This document shows, piece by piece, positions 1 through 7,876 of a DNA stretch of 64,000 nucleotides (positions are counted from its first letter, which is position 1; each line of letters opens with the position of its first letter). The notes under the pieces were generated by a model. The model did no database searches. It was not told the DNA's origin and saw only the letters and a list, made by a program, of their open reading frames with translations. Both the position numbers and the translations under genes were made by a program. Source of the DNA: Arthrobacter sp. ov118 (GTDB taxonomy: Bacteria; Actinomycetota; Actinomycetes; Actinomycetales; Micrococcaceae); NCBI RefSeq assembly GCF_900116495.1, contig NZ_FPAY01000001.1:1054001-1118000 (forward strand). Reading direction: 5' to 3'.

Positions 1-1
1 C

Positions 2-79
2 ATCCTTTCGATCATGACACTCGGGTTCCTGGCCCTTGACATCAAGAGGCCAAAGCATGTCCTGGTGCGTGCGAAATGA
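2..79 (+). CDS. C-terminal end of an unidentified gene, cut by the window edge
   Basis: An open frame enters from the left edge and ends at a TGA at 77-79, giving about 25 residues that begin with a hydrophobic run (ILSIMTLGFLALDI) and end in a basic tail. The stop overlaps the ATG of the next gene as ATGA, the usual arrangement of a translationally coupled operon, so this is more likely a real gene end than chance. The hydrophobic run suggests a membrane protein whose last helix ends here. Too little is present to name a family. Confidence 0.5.
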   Translation: MLSIMTLGFLALDIKRPKHVLVRAK

Positions 80-255
80 TCATCTTCCTGATTGGCCTGG
101 CCACCGTGTCAGCACTGGTGAGCTGCGATGTGTTGCGCGTTTTGCAGCCGGACAAGTCTCTCCCCCGGGCCCTGGTGGGCATCACTGCAGCCCTGCTGGC
201 AGTAGTCGGCATCTCGGCGGTCGTACAGCTGGTACAGCTGGCGCAGCTGGTGTGA
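76..255 (+). CDS. Small two-helix membrane protein (59 aa)
   Basis: Reading from the ATG at 76 gives 59 residues with a hydrophobic segment at about 1-19 and a second at about 34-59, joined by a short polar loop (RVLQPDKSLPR). There is no recognisable domain. The ATG overlaps the stop of the preceding frame, which supports coupled translation and is the main argument for a real gene. The C-terminus carries a short repeated QLV/QLA motif. Function unknown; it may be a small subunit or accessory protein of the truncated upstream membrane protein. Confidence 0.5.
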   Translation: MIIFLIGLATVSALVSCDVLRVLQPDKSLPRALVGITAALLAVVGISAVVQLVQLAQLV

Positions 256-329
256 CGGATTCCAGCACGCTTCGTGCCGCGGCACGAGTCCTCATGAACA
301 AGTCGAACCACGCACGGAAAGTTTCTTCG

Positions 330-1055
330 ATGAAAAGACTCAAAGCACTCAGCACGGTGGGGACGCTCGGACTGCTCGTAGCCGGTTCCCTTGTTTTCGG
401 ATCTGCCCCGGCGGCTACCGCCGCAACCTGCGCTCCAGCACCAACAAACACCTTTCCTGGTACCACCCTTCTCGCGACAGGCTTTGAGGCCGGAGGCTGG
501 TGCGGCCTCACTCCCACCGTGTCGGGAACCGGCACGGCAACCCTTTCAAGCTCCCAGCACCACGCCGGGAGCAAGTCAGCCAAGCTGCATGTCACCACGG
601 ATTCCGGTTCCCTTGCGAACCTGTCTACGACCTTCGCGTCGGGAACCAAGACCTTGTATGCGGACGGCTGGTTCAACATCACCGTGGCCGGCGTCTCCGG
701 CAATGACGTGCCGTACTTCCGCTTTTTCTCCGGTTCCACCCGCATCGCCGACATCTACCGCTACAACAGCAACGGGCAGTTGTGGCTCCGGGTGACCGCC
801 CCGAATGGCACCTTTGTCTACACGAAGCTGATCGCTGGCAGCATCACCCTGAACGCCTGGCACCGTGTGGCCATGCGGGTGACAGCCAACGGCAGCTCAT
901 CAACAATCCAGGTATGGTTCGACAACGTGCGGCGGTACAGCAGCACCAGCGTCAGTATGCTGGGCAGCAGCCTGAGCAAGGTTCAGCTCGGGGCCGAGCA
1001 CAACCGTCAAAAGGGCGACGAATACATCGACGATGTCATCATCAAACGCCCCTAG
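330..1055 (+). CDS. Secreted protein with a concanavalin A-like (LamG-type) fold
   Basis: The product is 241 aa. It begins with a typical Sec signal: basic MKRLK, a hydrophobic core, and an Ala-rich cleavage region ending around residue 33 (PAATAATC). The mature part is rich in Ser, Thr and Gly, with alternating strands and a late WFDNVRRY-SxS-LGAEH pattern as in polysaccharide lyase or LamG-like jelly-roll domains that bind or cut carbohydrate. Cys34 and Cys58 could form a disulfide. The ATG at 330 is preferred because GGAAAG lies 9 bases upstream; the frame is open further upstream without a signal-like N-terminus. It probably acts outside the cell on a polysaccharide, but no catalytic residues were identified. 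Confidence 0.75.
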   Translation: MKRLKALSTVGTLGLLVAGSLVFGSAPAATAATCAPAPTNTFPGTTLLATGFEAGGWCGLTPTVSGTGTATLSSSQHHAGSKSAKLHVTTDSGSLANLSTTFASGTKTLYADGWFNITVAGVSGNDVPYFRFFSGSTRIADIYRYNSNGQLWLRVTAPNGTFVYTKLIAGSITLNAWHRVAMRVTANGSSSTIQVWFDNVRRYSSTSVSMLGSSLSKVQLGAEHNRQKGDEYIDDVIIKRP

Positions 1056-1116
1056 ATATTGACTCGACGAGGGCGTACCCGGGCCGGCGGGAGCAGCGCT
1101 TGAGTCCATCCGTCAG

Positions 1117-1155
1117 GAGAGCGGCAGCAGGGCGCCAGCCCGGGCTGCCGCTCTC
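1117..1155. terminator. Hairpin between convergent genes
   Basis: A perfect 12-bp stem (1117-1128 with 1144-1155, arms GAGAGCGGCAGC and GCTGCCGCTCTC) with a 15-base loop lies between the lectin-fold gene and trpF, which converge. There is no T-tract, as is common in high-GC actinobacteria. It can serve both directions. Confidence 0.6.
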
Positions 1156-1186
1156 GTCCTGCGCGATAGGCGGCATCCGGACAGGC

Positions 1187-1789
1187 TCAGGCCGCTGACT
1201 TGGCGGCCCGGACGAAGTCCCCAATCTTGGCCAGGTCCTTGACGCCGCGCGCCGACTCGACGCCGGAGGAGACGTCTACGCCCCACGCCCGGGCCTCCGC
1301 AGCGGCCCGTGCCACATTGGCGGGTTCCAGGCCGCCAGCGAGGAGCCACTTCCTGCCGGCGAGCGCCTTGGCCCGGACGGAGCCGTAGTCCCAGGCTTCA
1401 CCGGAGCCGGGGACGGCGGCGTCGATCAGGAGCAGCTCCTCACCCCAGGGCTCGAAGGCCTCCGGGTCGGCACCGATGGTGACGGCCCGGATCAGCTTCA
1501 TCCCGGCGCCGTGCACCGTCCGGACATCATCCGGTGAGCGGTCCCCGTGGAGCTGGACCCAGGCCAGGCCCGCCTCCCGGGTGCGGGCGACGGCGTCGGC
1601 GGCCGGTTCGTGCCGGAACACTCCCACCGCGGCCAGCCCCGGCGGGACGTGGAAGAGCAGTCCCCTGGCCTGGTCCGGCGTGACCTCCCGGGGGCTGCGG
1701 GTCAGGACAAAGCCGACCGCGTCCGCGCCGGCCTCGGCCGCGGAGCGGACCGACTCCGGGGTGCTGAGACCGCAGACCTTGACGAACAT
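1187..1789 (-). CDS. trpF: Phosphoribosylanthranilate isomerase
   Basis: TrpF converts N-(5'-phosphoribosyl)anthranilate to CdRP, the third step of tryptophan synthesis, in the cytoplasm. The 200-aa product has the usual TrpF length and (beta/alpha)8 signatures: KVCGL with catalytic Cys6, GFVLTRSPR at 26-34, VQLHGD at 78-83, catalytic Asp123 in LLIDA, and the phosphate-binding AGGLEPANV (151-159) and DVSSGVE (172-178). The frame is open far upstream, but AAGGAG lies just before the ATG at 1789, which fixes the start. No other trp gene is nearby, so it is a stand-alone copy. It diverges from the HutD gene across a 129-bp gap. Confidence 0.92.
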   Translation of the reverse strand: MFVKVCGLSTPESVRSAAEAGADAVGFVLTRSPREVTPDQARGLLFHVPPGLAAVGVFRHEPAADAVARTREAGLAWVQLHGDRSPDDVRTVHGAGMKLIRAVTIGADPEAFEPWGEELLLIDAAVPGSGEAWDYGSVRAKALAGRKWLLAGGLEPANVARAAAEARAWGVDVSSGVESARGVKDLAKIGDFVRAAKSAA

Positions 1790-1906
1790 TCGGGCTCCTT
1801 CTGGACGTTTCCTCCCTCTGACGTTAGCAAGGCCGGACCGCCGCTGCCGACTTTGCGTCCGCGCCGGCAGCAAACGGCAGCACCTGGAGGGCTGCCGGCA
1901 AGCCGA

Positions 1907-1912
1907 TAGGCT
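1907..1912 (+). promoter_or_regulatory. -10 box of a probable leaderless promoter
   Basis: TAGGCT fits the actinobacterial TANNNT -10 element and lies six bases before the ATG at 1919. There is no Shine-Dalgarno in that gap, so the mRNA would begin at or next to the start codon. Confidence 0.45.
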
Positions 1913-1918
1913 GGGGCC

Positions 1919-2524
1919 ATGGAGATCATCCGCTATGCCGAGCTCAAAGCACAACCCTGGCGCAACGGCGGCGGGGTGACCCGCGAACTGGCACGTCATC
2001 CCCGGACCCCGTCGGTGCAGAACAGCGCGGATGACACCCAGTGGGACTGGCGGGTCAGCATAGCCGAGGTGACCAAGGCAGGGGCGTTCTCGGCCTTCGC
2101 CGGGATGGACCGCGTGCTGACCGTGATCGACGGTGAGTTGCTGCTCCTGAGCGTGGACGGCTCCGAGCACCCGCTCGAGAGGTACCGCCCGTTCCGGTTC
2201 TCCGGCGACGCGGACTCGGCCGGAGCACTGCCCACAGGCGACATCCGGGACTTGAATGTCATCACCCGCAACGACTCCTTCAAGGGCTACACCTCCATTG
2301 TCGAGCTGTCCAAGAAGCGCGCCCACCCGGTGTTCGAGGGCCAGTTCGGCATCCTGCTGCAGGGCCAGGCGACCGTCAGCCCCGGTACCTCAAGTGTCGA
2401 GACCTCAAGTGTCGAACTGAACCGTTATGACGCCGTCGTTGGCGCTGACAGCGCGCCGGAAATCCTGGGCCGCGGCTTCCTGGCGGTCGTCACCATCGAT
2501 CCTGCGGAGCAGGGTACGTCCTAG
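1919..2524 (+). CDS. HutD/Ves family cupin-like protein
   Basis: The 201-aa product starts with the HutD signature PWRNGGGVTREL (residues 13-24) followed by WDWRVSIAEV. Members have a double cupin-like beta fold and are often found near histidine-utilisation genes, where they are thought to sense or bind urocanate-type metabolites; the molecular role is not settled. No hut gene is nearby here. Near the C-terminus an ETSSVE-type segment is tandemly duplicated at the DNA level (two 15-base copies around 2390-2420). The start follows a -10-like TAGGCT by six bases and lacks a ribosome-binding site, suggesting leaderless translation. Confidence 0.8.
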   Translation: MEIIRYAELKAQPWRNGGGVTRELARHPRTPSVQNSADDTQWDWRVSIAEVTKAGAFSAFAGMDRVLTVIDGELLLLSVDGSEHPLERYRPFRFSGDADSAGALPTGDIRDLNVITRNDSFKGYTSIVELSKKRAHPVFEGQFGILLQGQATVSPGTSSVETSSVELNRYDAVVGADSAPEILGRGFLAVVTIDPAEQGTS

Positions 2525-2712
2525 CGCCGGCCCGCCTTCACGCGGGCCTGGCTGACGCGGGCCTGGCTGACGCGGGCTTGGCTGACGCGGACCGAGTCGC
2601 CTGAGAGCCGTTGCGCGACCCAGATTGGCACGATTGAGACCACGATCAGCACGACGGCCACTACGTTGACCACGGGTGCCTGGTTCGGGCGGAACTCGTG
2701 CAGCTTCCAGAT
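2521..2712 (-). pseudogene. Remnant of an ABC transporter permease C-terminus
   Basis: On the minus strand about 60 codons encode FRPNQAPVVNVVA followed by a hydrophobic helix and WVAQRLSG. This resembles the last transmembrane helix and tail of PotC-like (spermidine/putrescine-type) ABC permeases. The frame stays open upstream, but the residues before it (towards 2967) are not permease-like, and no partner ATPase or binding protein exists here. The tail is extended by three VSQAR repeats from a 15-bp DNA repeat. This looks like the 3' scrap of a lost transporter operon, though family recognition is from memory. Confidence 0.5.
2540..2590. repeat. 15-bp tandem repeat, three copies plus part
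   Basis: The unit ACGCGGGCCTGGCTG occurs at 2540-2554 and 2555-2569, with one change at 2570-2584, then a partial unit. It lies in the tail of the permease remnant and encodes VSQAR three times on the minus strand. No spacers are present, so it is not a CRISPR. Confidence 0.85.
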
Positions 2713-2851
2713 GGCTACGCGGCCCGCGCAGGCTTCATCGCCAACAGCGGGCTGCTCGGACCCGAGCACGTTCACCGTCTGGAGCCACGCCCGTCGGGCT
2801 CTAACTCCCGGCTTGCTAAAATGGGGCTCCAAGGCCCCTTTCCCGGCGCCT

Positions 2852-2892
2852 CCGGACGACGGTTCAGTACCCGGCACGCGACAAGACTGGCC
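2852..2892 (+). promoter_or_regulatory. Guanidine-III (ykkC-III-like) riboswitch
   Basis: The stretch shows, in order and at fitting spacing, the conserved blocks of the class III guanidine riboswitch as remembered: CCGGACGA (2852-2859), TACCCGG (2868-2874) and GACAAGAC (2880-2887). The two CCGG ends can form P1. The loop segment GGTTCAGT can pair with ACTGGCC downstream through CAGT/ACTG and GG/CC with one wobble and one bulge, the expected pseudoknot. The ribosome-binding site AGGAG of the first SMR gene follows directly, so control of translation initiation is likely. The downstream genes are Gdx-type exporters, the expected target. Confidence 0.8.
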
Positions 2893-2904
2893 ACAGGAGC
2901 TGTC

Positions 2905-3228
2905 ATGGCGTGGCTGATACTCATTCTTTCCGGGGCGCTCGAGGCTGTCTGGGCCGCCGCCCTGCACCGCGCTGCGCAGGCCACGGGCCGCCGCCGGCTG
3001 CTCCCCGGCCTGGTCTTCCTCGTCTCGGTCCTCGCCAGCACCGGCGGCCTCGCCGTCGCCATGCAGTCCATCCCTGCCGGCACCGCGTACGCCGTCTGGG
3101 TGGGCGTGGGCGTTGTACTGACCTCCGCCTACGCAATCATCACCAGGGTGGAACGCGCGACGGCGGCACGCATCGCGTTGCTCGGCGGCATAGCCGCGAG
3201 CGTGGTCGGCCTGAAGCTGGTGGCGTGA
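2905..3228 (+). CDS. SMR family exporter subunit 1, guanidinium-exporter (Gdx/SugE) type
   Basis: The 107-aa product has the normal SMR length and four transmembrane helices. Glu13 and Trp16 in the first helix (GALEAVWA) are the proton/substrate glutamate and its neighbour, and PAGTAYAVWVG (57-67) is the helix-3 motif seen in SugE/Gdx proteins. AGGAG is seven bases before the ATG. Its stop overlaps the start of a second SMR gene, so the two probably form a heterodimer in the membrane. The guanidine-III-like riboswitch immediately upstream predicts guanidinium export in exchange for protons. A broader drug-efflux role cannot be excluded. Confidence 0.88.
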   Translation: MAWLILILSGALEAVWAAALHRAAQATGRRRLLPGLVFLVSVLASTGGLAVAMQSIPAGTAYAVWVGVGVVLTSAYAIITRVERATAARIALLGGIAASVVGLKLVA

Positions 3229-3626
3229 TGGTGGCAGCGAACCCCCGCCGGAAACACCACCCGGCGCCGGCCCTCGTCTGGACGATCCTGCTCGCTTCCG
3301 CCGTGCTGGAGGCGGTCTGGGCCACGGCCCTGAGCCTGTCCGACGGGTTCACCCGCCCGTTGCCCACGCTCGTATTCGCGGCCGCGGCCACGCTCAGCAT
3401 GGTGGGCCTTGGCGTGGCCGTGAAGCGCATCCCGCTCGGCACCGCCTACGCCGTCTGGGTGGGAATCGGCGCGGCGCTGACGGTCGGCTGGGCGATGGCC
3501 ACGGGCGTCGAACCGGCCAGCCCGCTCAAGCTGCTGTTCATCGCCGGGATTGTCGGCTGCGCGGCGGGCCTGAAGCTCCTGCCGGCTGGGGATACTGCCG
3601 GTACACCGACGCTCCCGCCCGGTTAG
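3228..3626 (+). CDS. SMR family exporter subunit 2, Gdx/SugE type
   Basis: The ATG at 3228 shares its A with the TGA of the preceding gene, so the two are translationally coupled. The product is 132 aa, longer than a standard SMR protein because of a basic N-terminal extension (ANPRRKHH) and a C-terminal tail. It has four helices, Glu28 and Trp31 in VLEAVWA, and the helix-3 motif PLGTAYAVWVGIG. The charged N-terminus differs from subunit 1, as expected for a pair inserted in opposite orientations. It would be governed by the same upstream riboswitch and presumably completes a guanidinium exporter. Confidence 0.87.
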   Translation: MVAANPRRKHHPAPALVWTILLASAVLEAVWATALSLSDGFTRPLPTLVFAAAATLSMVGLGVAVKRIPLGTAYAVWVGIGAALTVGWAMATGVEPASPLKLLFIAGIVGCAAGLKLLPAGDTAGTPTLPPG

Positions 3627-3780
3627 TCCGGGGCCCGAGCCGCGAGCCGCCGGCAACACGCCGTGCCCAGCGCCGGGGCCGGGAAGCAAACGGGCAGGAG
3701 GGCAGGAATAGCCGCCCACGCGCCGGGGTTCTTGGCAGGGACGGAACTAGTCCGTAACTTCCCAGCGAATGGAGACCCAC

Positions 3781-4791
3781 ATGACGGCAGCACCAGTCCA
3801 GCTCGGCGACGGCCTCACGGTCAGCCCCCTCGGATTCGGCGGCATGGCCCTGACGCCGGTCTACGGGGACGTGGACCCGGCCGAGGCCCTGAGGACCCTG
3901 CACCACGCTGTCGACGCCGGCGTGACGTTTTTGGACACGGCGGACATCTATGGCGGCGGCAGCAACGAGGAGCTGATCGCGCGGCTGCTCAACGAGCGGC
4001 GGGACGAGGTCCAGCTGGCCACCAAGTTCGGCCTGGTGGGGACCCCGTCGGCGGGCTACACGGATATCCGTGGGGACGCGGCGTATGTGAAACAGGCGGT
4101 GGACCGCAGCCTGCAGCGGCTCGGCACCGACACCATTGACCTGTACTACCTGCACCGCCGTGACCTCCGCGTTCCGATTGTGGAAACCGTGGAGGCCATG
4201 GCGGAGCTGGTGCAGGCCGGCAAGGTGCGGCATCTGGGCCTGTCCGAAGTGACGGCGGAGGAGCTGCGCGAGGCCAGCACCGTCCACCCCATCGCCGCAG
4301 TCCAGAGCGAGTGGTCCATCTGGAGCCGGGACGTGGAACGCAACGTTGTTCCTGCCGCGGCCGGCCTGGGCGTCGGATTCGTGCCCTATTCCCCGCTGGG
4401 CCGGGGATTCCTCACCGGCACCGTGGACGTCTCGACGCTGGGCAGCAACGACTTCCGCCGCAACATCCCGCGCTTTGCCGAGAATGCCGCAGCGGCCAAC
4501 CAGGGGGTCGTGGCCGCCGTGGGGGCCGTTGCCGCCGAGCTCACCGCCGCCGGGAACCCCGCGACACCCGCCCAGGTGGCGCTGGCCTGGCTCCTCGTCC
4601 AGGGCGCCCGGCTCGGGCTGCCGGTGGTCCCCATCCCCGGTACCCGCAAGGCGGACCGGATCGATGAGAACCTCGGCGCCCTGACCCTCAACCTGACGCC
4701 TGCGCAGCTCGGGGCGCTCGACGCCGCCGCGGACGCCGTCGTCGGTTCCCGTTCCGCAGACCCCAACTGGGTCTCGCAGGGCCGGGAATAG
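3781..4791 (+). CDS. Aldo/keto reductase
   Basis: The 336-aa cytoplasmic NADPH-dependent oxidoreductase has the AKR catalytic tetrad in place: Asp52 and Tyr57 in FLDTADIYG, Lys82 in ATKFG, and His125 in YYLHRRD. The late PVVPIPGTRK segment is the cofactor-binding region. Length is normal. The ATG at 3781 is preferred over one at 3769 because GGAG lies eight bases upstream. The physiological substrate is not evident. A metallo-hydrolase follows 20 bases downstream but appears to have its own promoter. Confidence 0.9.
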   Translation: MTAAPVQLGDGLTVSPLGFGGMALTPVYGDVDPAEALRTLHHAVDAGVTFLDTADIYGGGSNEELIARLLNERRDEVQLATKFGLVGTPSAGYTDIRGDAAYVKQAVDRSLQRLGTDTIDLYYLHRRDLRVPIVETVEAMAELVQAGKVRHLGLSEVTAEELREASTVHPIAAVQSEWSIWSRDVERNVVPAAAGLGVGFVPYSPLGRGFLTGTVDVSTLGSNDFRRNIPRFAENAAAANQGVVAAVGAVAAELTAAGNPATPAQVALAWLLVQGARLGLPVVPIPGTRKADRIDENLGALTLNLTPAQLGALDAAADAVVGSRSADPNWVSQGRE

Positions 4792-4798
4792 CGGGTCC

Positions 4799-4804
4799 TA
4801 GACT
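4799..4804 (+). promoter_or_regulatory. -10 box of a probable leaderless promoter
   Basis: TAGACT matches TANNNT and lies seven bases before the ATG at 4812, with no ribosome-binding site between. Confidence 0.4.
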
Positions 4805-4811
4805 GAAGCCC

Positions 4812-5462
4812 ATGGACTCACTTATTCACTCGCTACGTGACATCACCATCCGCAGGATCTCGGTCAGCGAGATGGACAACAACGTGTACCTGCTGACGGC
4901 AAAGGCCTCCGGCGCGCAACTGCTCATCGATGCTGCCGATGATCTAGCCGCCATTCAGGCGCTGCTCGCGGACGCCGCCGCGGACACTGACGCGACGCCG
5001 AAGCTGGCGCTGATCGCCACCACCCACCAGCACTGGGATCACGTCCGTGCGCTCCCGGGACTGGTGGAGGCAACCGGCGCGAAGACGGCGGCGGGCACGG
5101 AGGATGCCCCCGAACTGCCGGTGAAGGTCGACGTGCTGCTGGATCACGGGGACGTCGGGAACTTCGACGGCTTCGACGTGACCGCGGTCCATTTGCGCGG
5201 GCATACGCCGGGTTCGGTGGCCCTGGTGTACCAGGACCCGGACGGCCCGGCCCACATCTTTTCCGGCGACTCGCTGTTTCCCGGCGGCGTGGGCAGCACC
5301 CAGAAGGATCCGGAACGGTTTGCCCGGCTGATCACCGATGTGAGCGAGCGGCTGTTCGATGTCTACCCGGATGACACCGTGGTCCATCCGGGCCACGGCA
5401 AGCCCACCACGCTGGGCGCCGAGCGCCCGCACCTGGACGAGTGGCGCGCCCGGGGCTGGTGA
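4812..5462 (+). CDS. MBL-fold metallo-hydrolase (glyoxalase II-like)
   Basis: The 216-aa protein carries the metallo-beta-lactamase zinc motif HxHxDH at residues 72-77 (HQHWDH), then LRGHTPGS, SGDSLFPGG and HPGHGKPT, which supply the remaining metal ligands of a two-zinc hydrolase. It resembles small glyoxalase II-like thioesterases, but the substrate is unknown. The N-terminus reads VSEMDNNVYLL, a typical first strand of the fold. It starts without a ribosome-binding site seven bases after a -10-like box. It converges with the DEAD-box helicase, with a shared hairpin between them. Confidence 0.88.
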   Translation: MDSLIHSLRDITIRRISVSEMDNNVYLLTAKASGAQLLIDAADDLAAIQALLADAAADTDATPKLALIATTHQHWDHVRALPGLVEATGAKTAAGTEDAPELPVKVDVLLDHGDVGNFDGFDVTAVHLRGHTPGSVALVYQDPDGPAHIFSGDSLFPGGVGSTQKDPERFARLITDVSERLFDVYPDDTVVHPGHGKPTTLGAERPHLDEWRARGW

Positions 5463-5505
5463 GTTCCGGTTTTTCGCGGCGTTTTCGGACAGCCGCCGCG
5501 CTTTC

Positions 5506-5541
5506 GGACGGCCGCCGCGGGGATCCCCGCAGCGGCCGTCC
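5506..5541. terminator. Strong GC-rich hairpin between convergent genes
   Basis: GGACGGCCGC and GCGGCCGTCC form a 10-bp outer stem with an inner self-complementary GGGGATCCCC core. It sits between the metallo-hydrolase and helicase stops and can act both ways. Confidence 0.7.
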
Positions 5542-5585
5542 GTTTGCGTAGCGCCAGCTACTTTGAGTAGCGGAAAACCGGAGCC

Positions 5586-7493
5586 TTAGCGGCCGCGGCG
5601 TTCGTTTGAGGCCGGAGCCGACGCGCGGCGGGGGCCGCTGCGGGCCGGGCGGGCGTCGCCGGAGCGGCCGTTGCCGCCGCCGGCGTAAGAACCGCCCGAG
5701 GTGCCGCCGGTGTTGGAGGACCAGACCGGCGCATTTGCTCCGGTCTTGCCGCCGCCGGACTTGGCGCCGGCCGCAGCGCGCTGGCCTGTGGCCGGACGGC
5801 CGTTGCGCTGGCCGCCGGTCGAGCCCCCGGTGCGGGGTGCGCCGGTGCGGGGAGCCCCAGAGCGTGCCGCGCCGCTGCGGGGAGCCGAAGCGCCCCTGGC
5901 GTCGGCGCGCCCCTCGGCGGCGCGTCCGTCCGACCCACGGCCGGCCGCGGCACGGCCGCCGGCGGCGGGAACATCGTTGTGGTGCGCGTAGGCGGTGGCA
6001 CGGCCGCGGCCGCGCGCATTCCGGCGCTCGGCGCGCTCGGCGTCAGCCCGGTCCTGGTTCTTCTCCGCGACGCGCTCCGCGGCGTTGCGGGCTGCAGCCT
6101 GGCCTTCATAGGCCACCGCCCGGCGCTCGGCGCGCGGTAGATCGGTGCGGGGGGCCTCGGCGGAAACGCGACCGCGTCCGCCGCGTCCGCCGCGGCCGCC
6201 GGCCGTGGGTGAGGCCTGGCGGCGGGCACGCTTGCGTTCGGCATTCGCGCCGGTCGAGGTGCCGCCGCCGTGCTGCGCGGCCTTGGCGGCCAGCAGTGCA
6301 GCACGGGTGCGCGGATCGATTTTCTCGGCCATTTCGCCGACCAGTTCAGCAACCAGGGGCGAGTTGGCGGTGACGCGCTCGAAGTTGACCTCGACGCCGG
6401 CGGCCTTCATCAGCTTCTTGACGTCGGACTGCTGCTCGGGCAGGGTCAGCGTGACCACGGTGCCGTCGGAACCGGCGCGGGCCGTACGGCCTGAGCGGTG
6501 CAGGTACGCCTTGTGCTCCGTGGGCGGATCCACGTGGATGACCAGTTCGACGTCGTCGACGTGGACGCCGCGGGCCGCGACGTCGGTGGCGACCAGGACG
6601 CGGACGTCGCCGGAGGAGAACTCGGCGAGGTTGCGGTCACGGGCGTTCTGCGAGAGGTTGCCGTGGAGATCGACGGCGGGGATGCCGGCGTCGGTCAGGG
6701 TCTTGGCCAGCTTCCGGGCATGGTGCTTGGTGCGCATGAAGAGCACACGGCGGCCGGCACCGGAGGCGAGCTCCACGATCAGCTGCTTCTTGACCGTCTG
6801 GTCATTGACCACCAGCACGTGGTGTTCCATGGTGGTCACCGCGGCCTGCGGGTCGTCCACGGAGTGGGTCAGCGGGTTGGACAGGTAGCGCTGGACGATC
6901 TTGTCCACGCCGTTGTCCAGGGTGGCGGAGAACAGCAGTCGCTGGCCCTGGGTGGGGGTCATGTCCATGAGCTTCTTGACCACCGGCAGGAAGCCAAGGT
7001 CAGCCATGTGGTCGGCCTCGTCCAGGACGGTGATCTCGACTGCTTCGAGGGTCAGGATGCGCTGGCGGATCAGGTCCTCCAGGCGGCCCGGGCAGGCGAT
7101 GACGATGTCGACGCCGGCGCGCAGCGCCTTTTCCTGACGGGCCTGCGAGATGCCGCCGTAGATGACCGTGGTGGTCAGGCCCGCGGCCTTGGCCAGTGGT
7201 TCGATCGTGGCATTGATCTGGGTGGCGAGCTCGCGGGTGGGGGCGAGCACCAGGCCCATGGGGCGGCCGGGCTTGCGGAAGTAGCCGGCCTCGCGCTCAG
7301 CGAGTCGGGCCACGAGCGGGATGGCGAAGGCGATGGTCTTGCCGGAGCCGGTGCGGCCGCGGCCCAGGACGTCGCGTCCGGCGAGGGTGTCCGGCAGGGT
7401 CTTGACCTGGATGGGGAACGGCTCAACAATTCCCTGCGCGGTGAGGGTGTCGGCGAGGGCCTTGGGCGTGCCGAGGGCAGCAAAAGTAGTCAT
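5586..7493 (-). CDS. DEAD-box RNA helicase with Arg/Gly-rich tail
   Basis: The 635-aa protein unwinds structured RNA using ATP. The N-terminal half has the Q motif (PFPIQ), motif I GRTGSGKT (45-52), PTREL, DEAD (158-161) and SAT (189-191). The second RecA domain ends with HRSGRTARAG, a variant of the usual HRIGRTGR. After about residue 420 the protein is low-complexity, with RGG-type runs (GGRGGRGGRGR) and GAPRTGAPRTG repeats, typical RNA-binding tails of cold-shock and ribosome-assembly helicases. The ATG at 7493 is chosen; an in-frame ATG at 7520 has no ribosome-binding site. A long leader precedes it, suggesting post-transcriptional control. Confidence 0.92.
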   Translation of the reverse strand: MTTFAALGTPKALADTLTAQGIVEPFPIQVKTLPDTLAGRDVLGRGRTGSGKTIAFAIPLVARLAEREAGYFRKPGRPMGLVLAPTRELATQINATIEPLAKAAGLTTTVIYGGISQARQEKALRAGVDIVIACPGRLEDLIRQRILTLEAVEITVLDEADHMADLGFLPVVKKLMDMTPTQGQRLLFSATLDNGVDKIVQRYLSNPLTHSVDDPQAAVTTMEHHVLVVNDQTVKKQLIVELASGAGRRVLFMRTKHHARKLAKTLTDAGIPAVDLHGNLSQNARDRNLAEFSSGDVRVLVATDVAARGVHVDDVELVIHVDPPTEHKAYLHRSGRTARAGSDGTVVTLTLPEQQSDVKKLMKAAGVEVNFERVTANSPLVAELVGEMAEKIDPRTRAALLAAKAAQHGGGTSTGANAERKRARRQASPTAGGRGGRGGRGRVSAEAPRTDLPRAERRAVAYEGQAAARNAAERVAEKNQDRADAERAERRNARGRGRATAYAHHNDVPAAGGRAAAGRGSDGRAAEGRADARGASAPRSGAARSGAPRTGAPRTGGSTGGQRNGRPATGQRAAAGAKSGGGKTGANAPVWSSNTGGTSGGSYAGGGNGRSGDARPARSGPRRASAPASNERRGR

Positions 7494-7876
7494 AAAGTTC
7501 AAAGGTCTTTCAGGCGGCATCCATGCGGATATCGGCCCCCGGTGCCGGTTGGCCCAGGGGTTCGCCGAAGAAAAGTCAGGTGGTCAACCGGGCTGCTGCC
7601 AAACCTCAGCAGGCAGCCGCCGGGACCAAATGGAACGCGTTCATCGACGCAGGATGTGCCTCTCACATGAAAAAACCCACTTCCCGCGGATGGTTTCCCG
7701 AAGGATTCCGGCAGGTCATCCGGTTGAGGGACCGAATCAGTCAGCCAAAGCTGACCGCCCGAACCTGCTCGACCGAATATAAGTGGGCATCACTGCACAT
7801 CAAGTGTGACCACTCTACCATCTCCCGGGACACAGCCCCGATTCGAGCGCCCCTTCGGCGCCCGCCGGCACGACTC
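7494..7876 (-). other. Long leader/intergenic region upstream of the helicase
   Basis: No gene is supported here. With the promoter proposed at 7776-7803 the helicase mRNA would have a leader of about 275 bases, which is usual for cold-shock-type helicase genes that regulate their own translation. No known riboswitch was recognised. The part beyond 7803 separates the promoter from the end of the small gene at 7877. Confidence 0.5.
7776..7803 (-). promoter_or_regulatory. Putative sigma-70 promoter for the DEAD-box helicase
   Basis: On the minus strand TTGATG (7798-7803) and TATATT (7776-7781) are separated by 16 bases. This is one of few AT-rich spots in the region and is oriented towards the helicase. 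Confidence 0.45.

Noticed and set aside
2540..2590. CRISPR-like repeat
   Set aside because: The units are contiguous without spacers.
5606..6373. Arg-rich plus-strand frame opposite the helicase tail
   Set aside because: It is the complement of the low-complexity Gly/Ala/Arg tail.
6498..7670. Long plus-strand frame opposite the helicase
   Set aside because: It mirrors the high-GC third-position bias of the helicase gene and has no recognisable domain.
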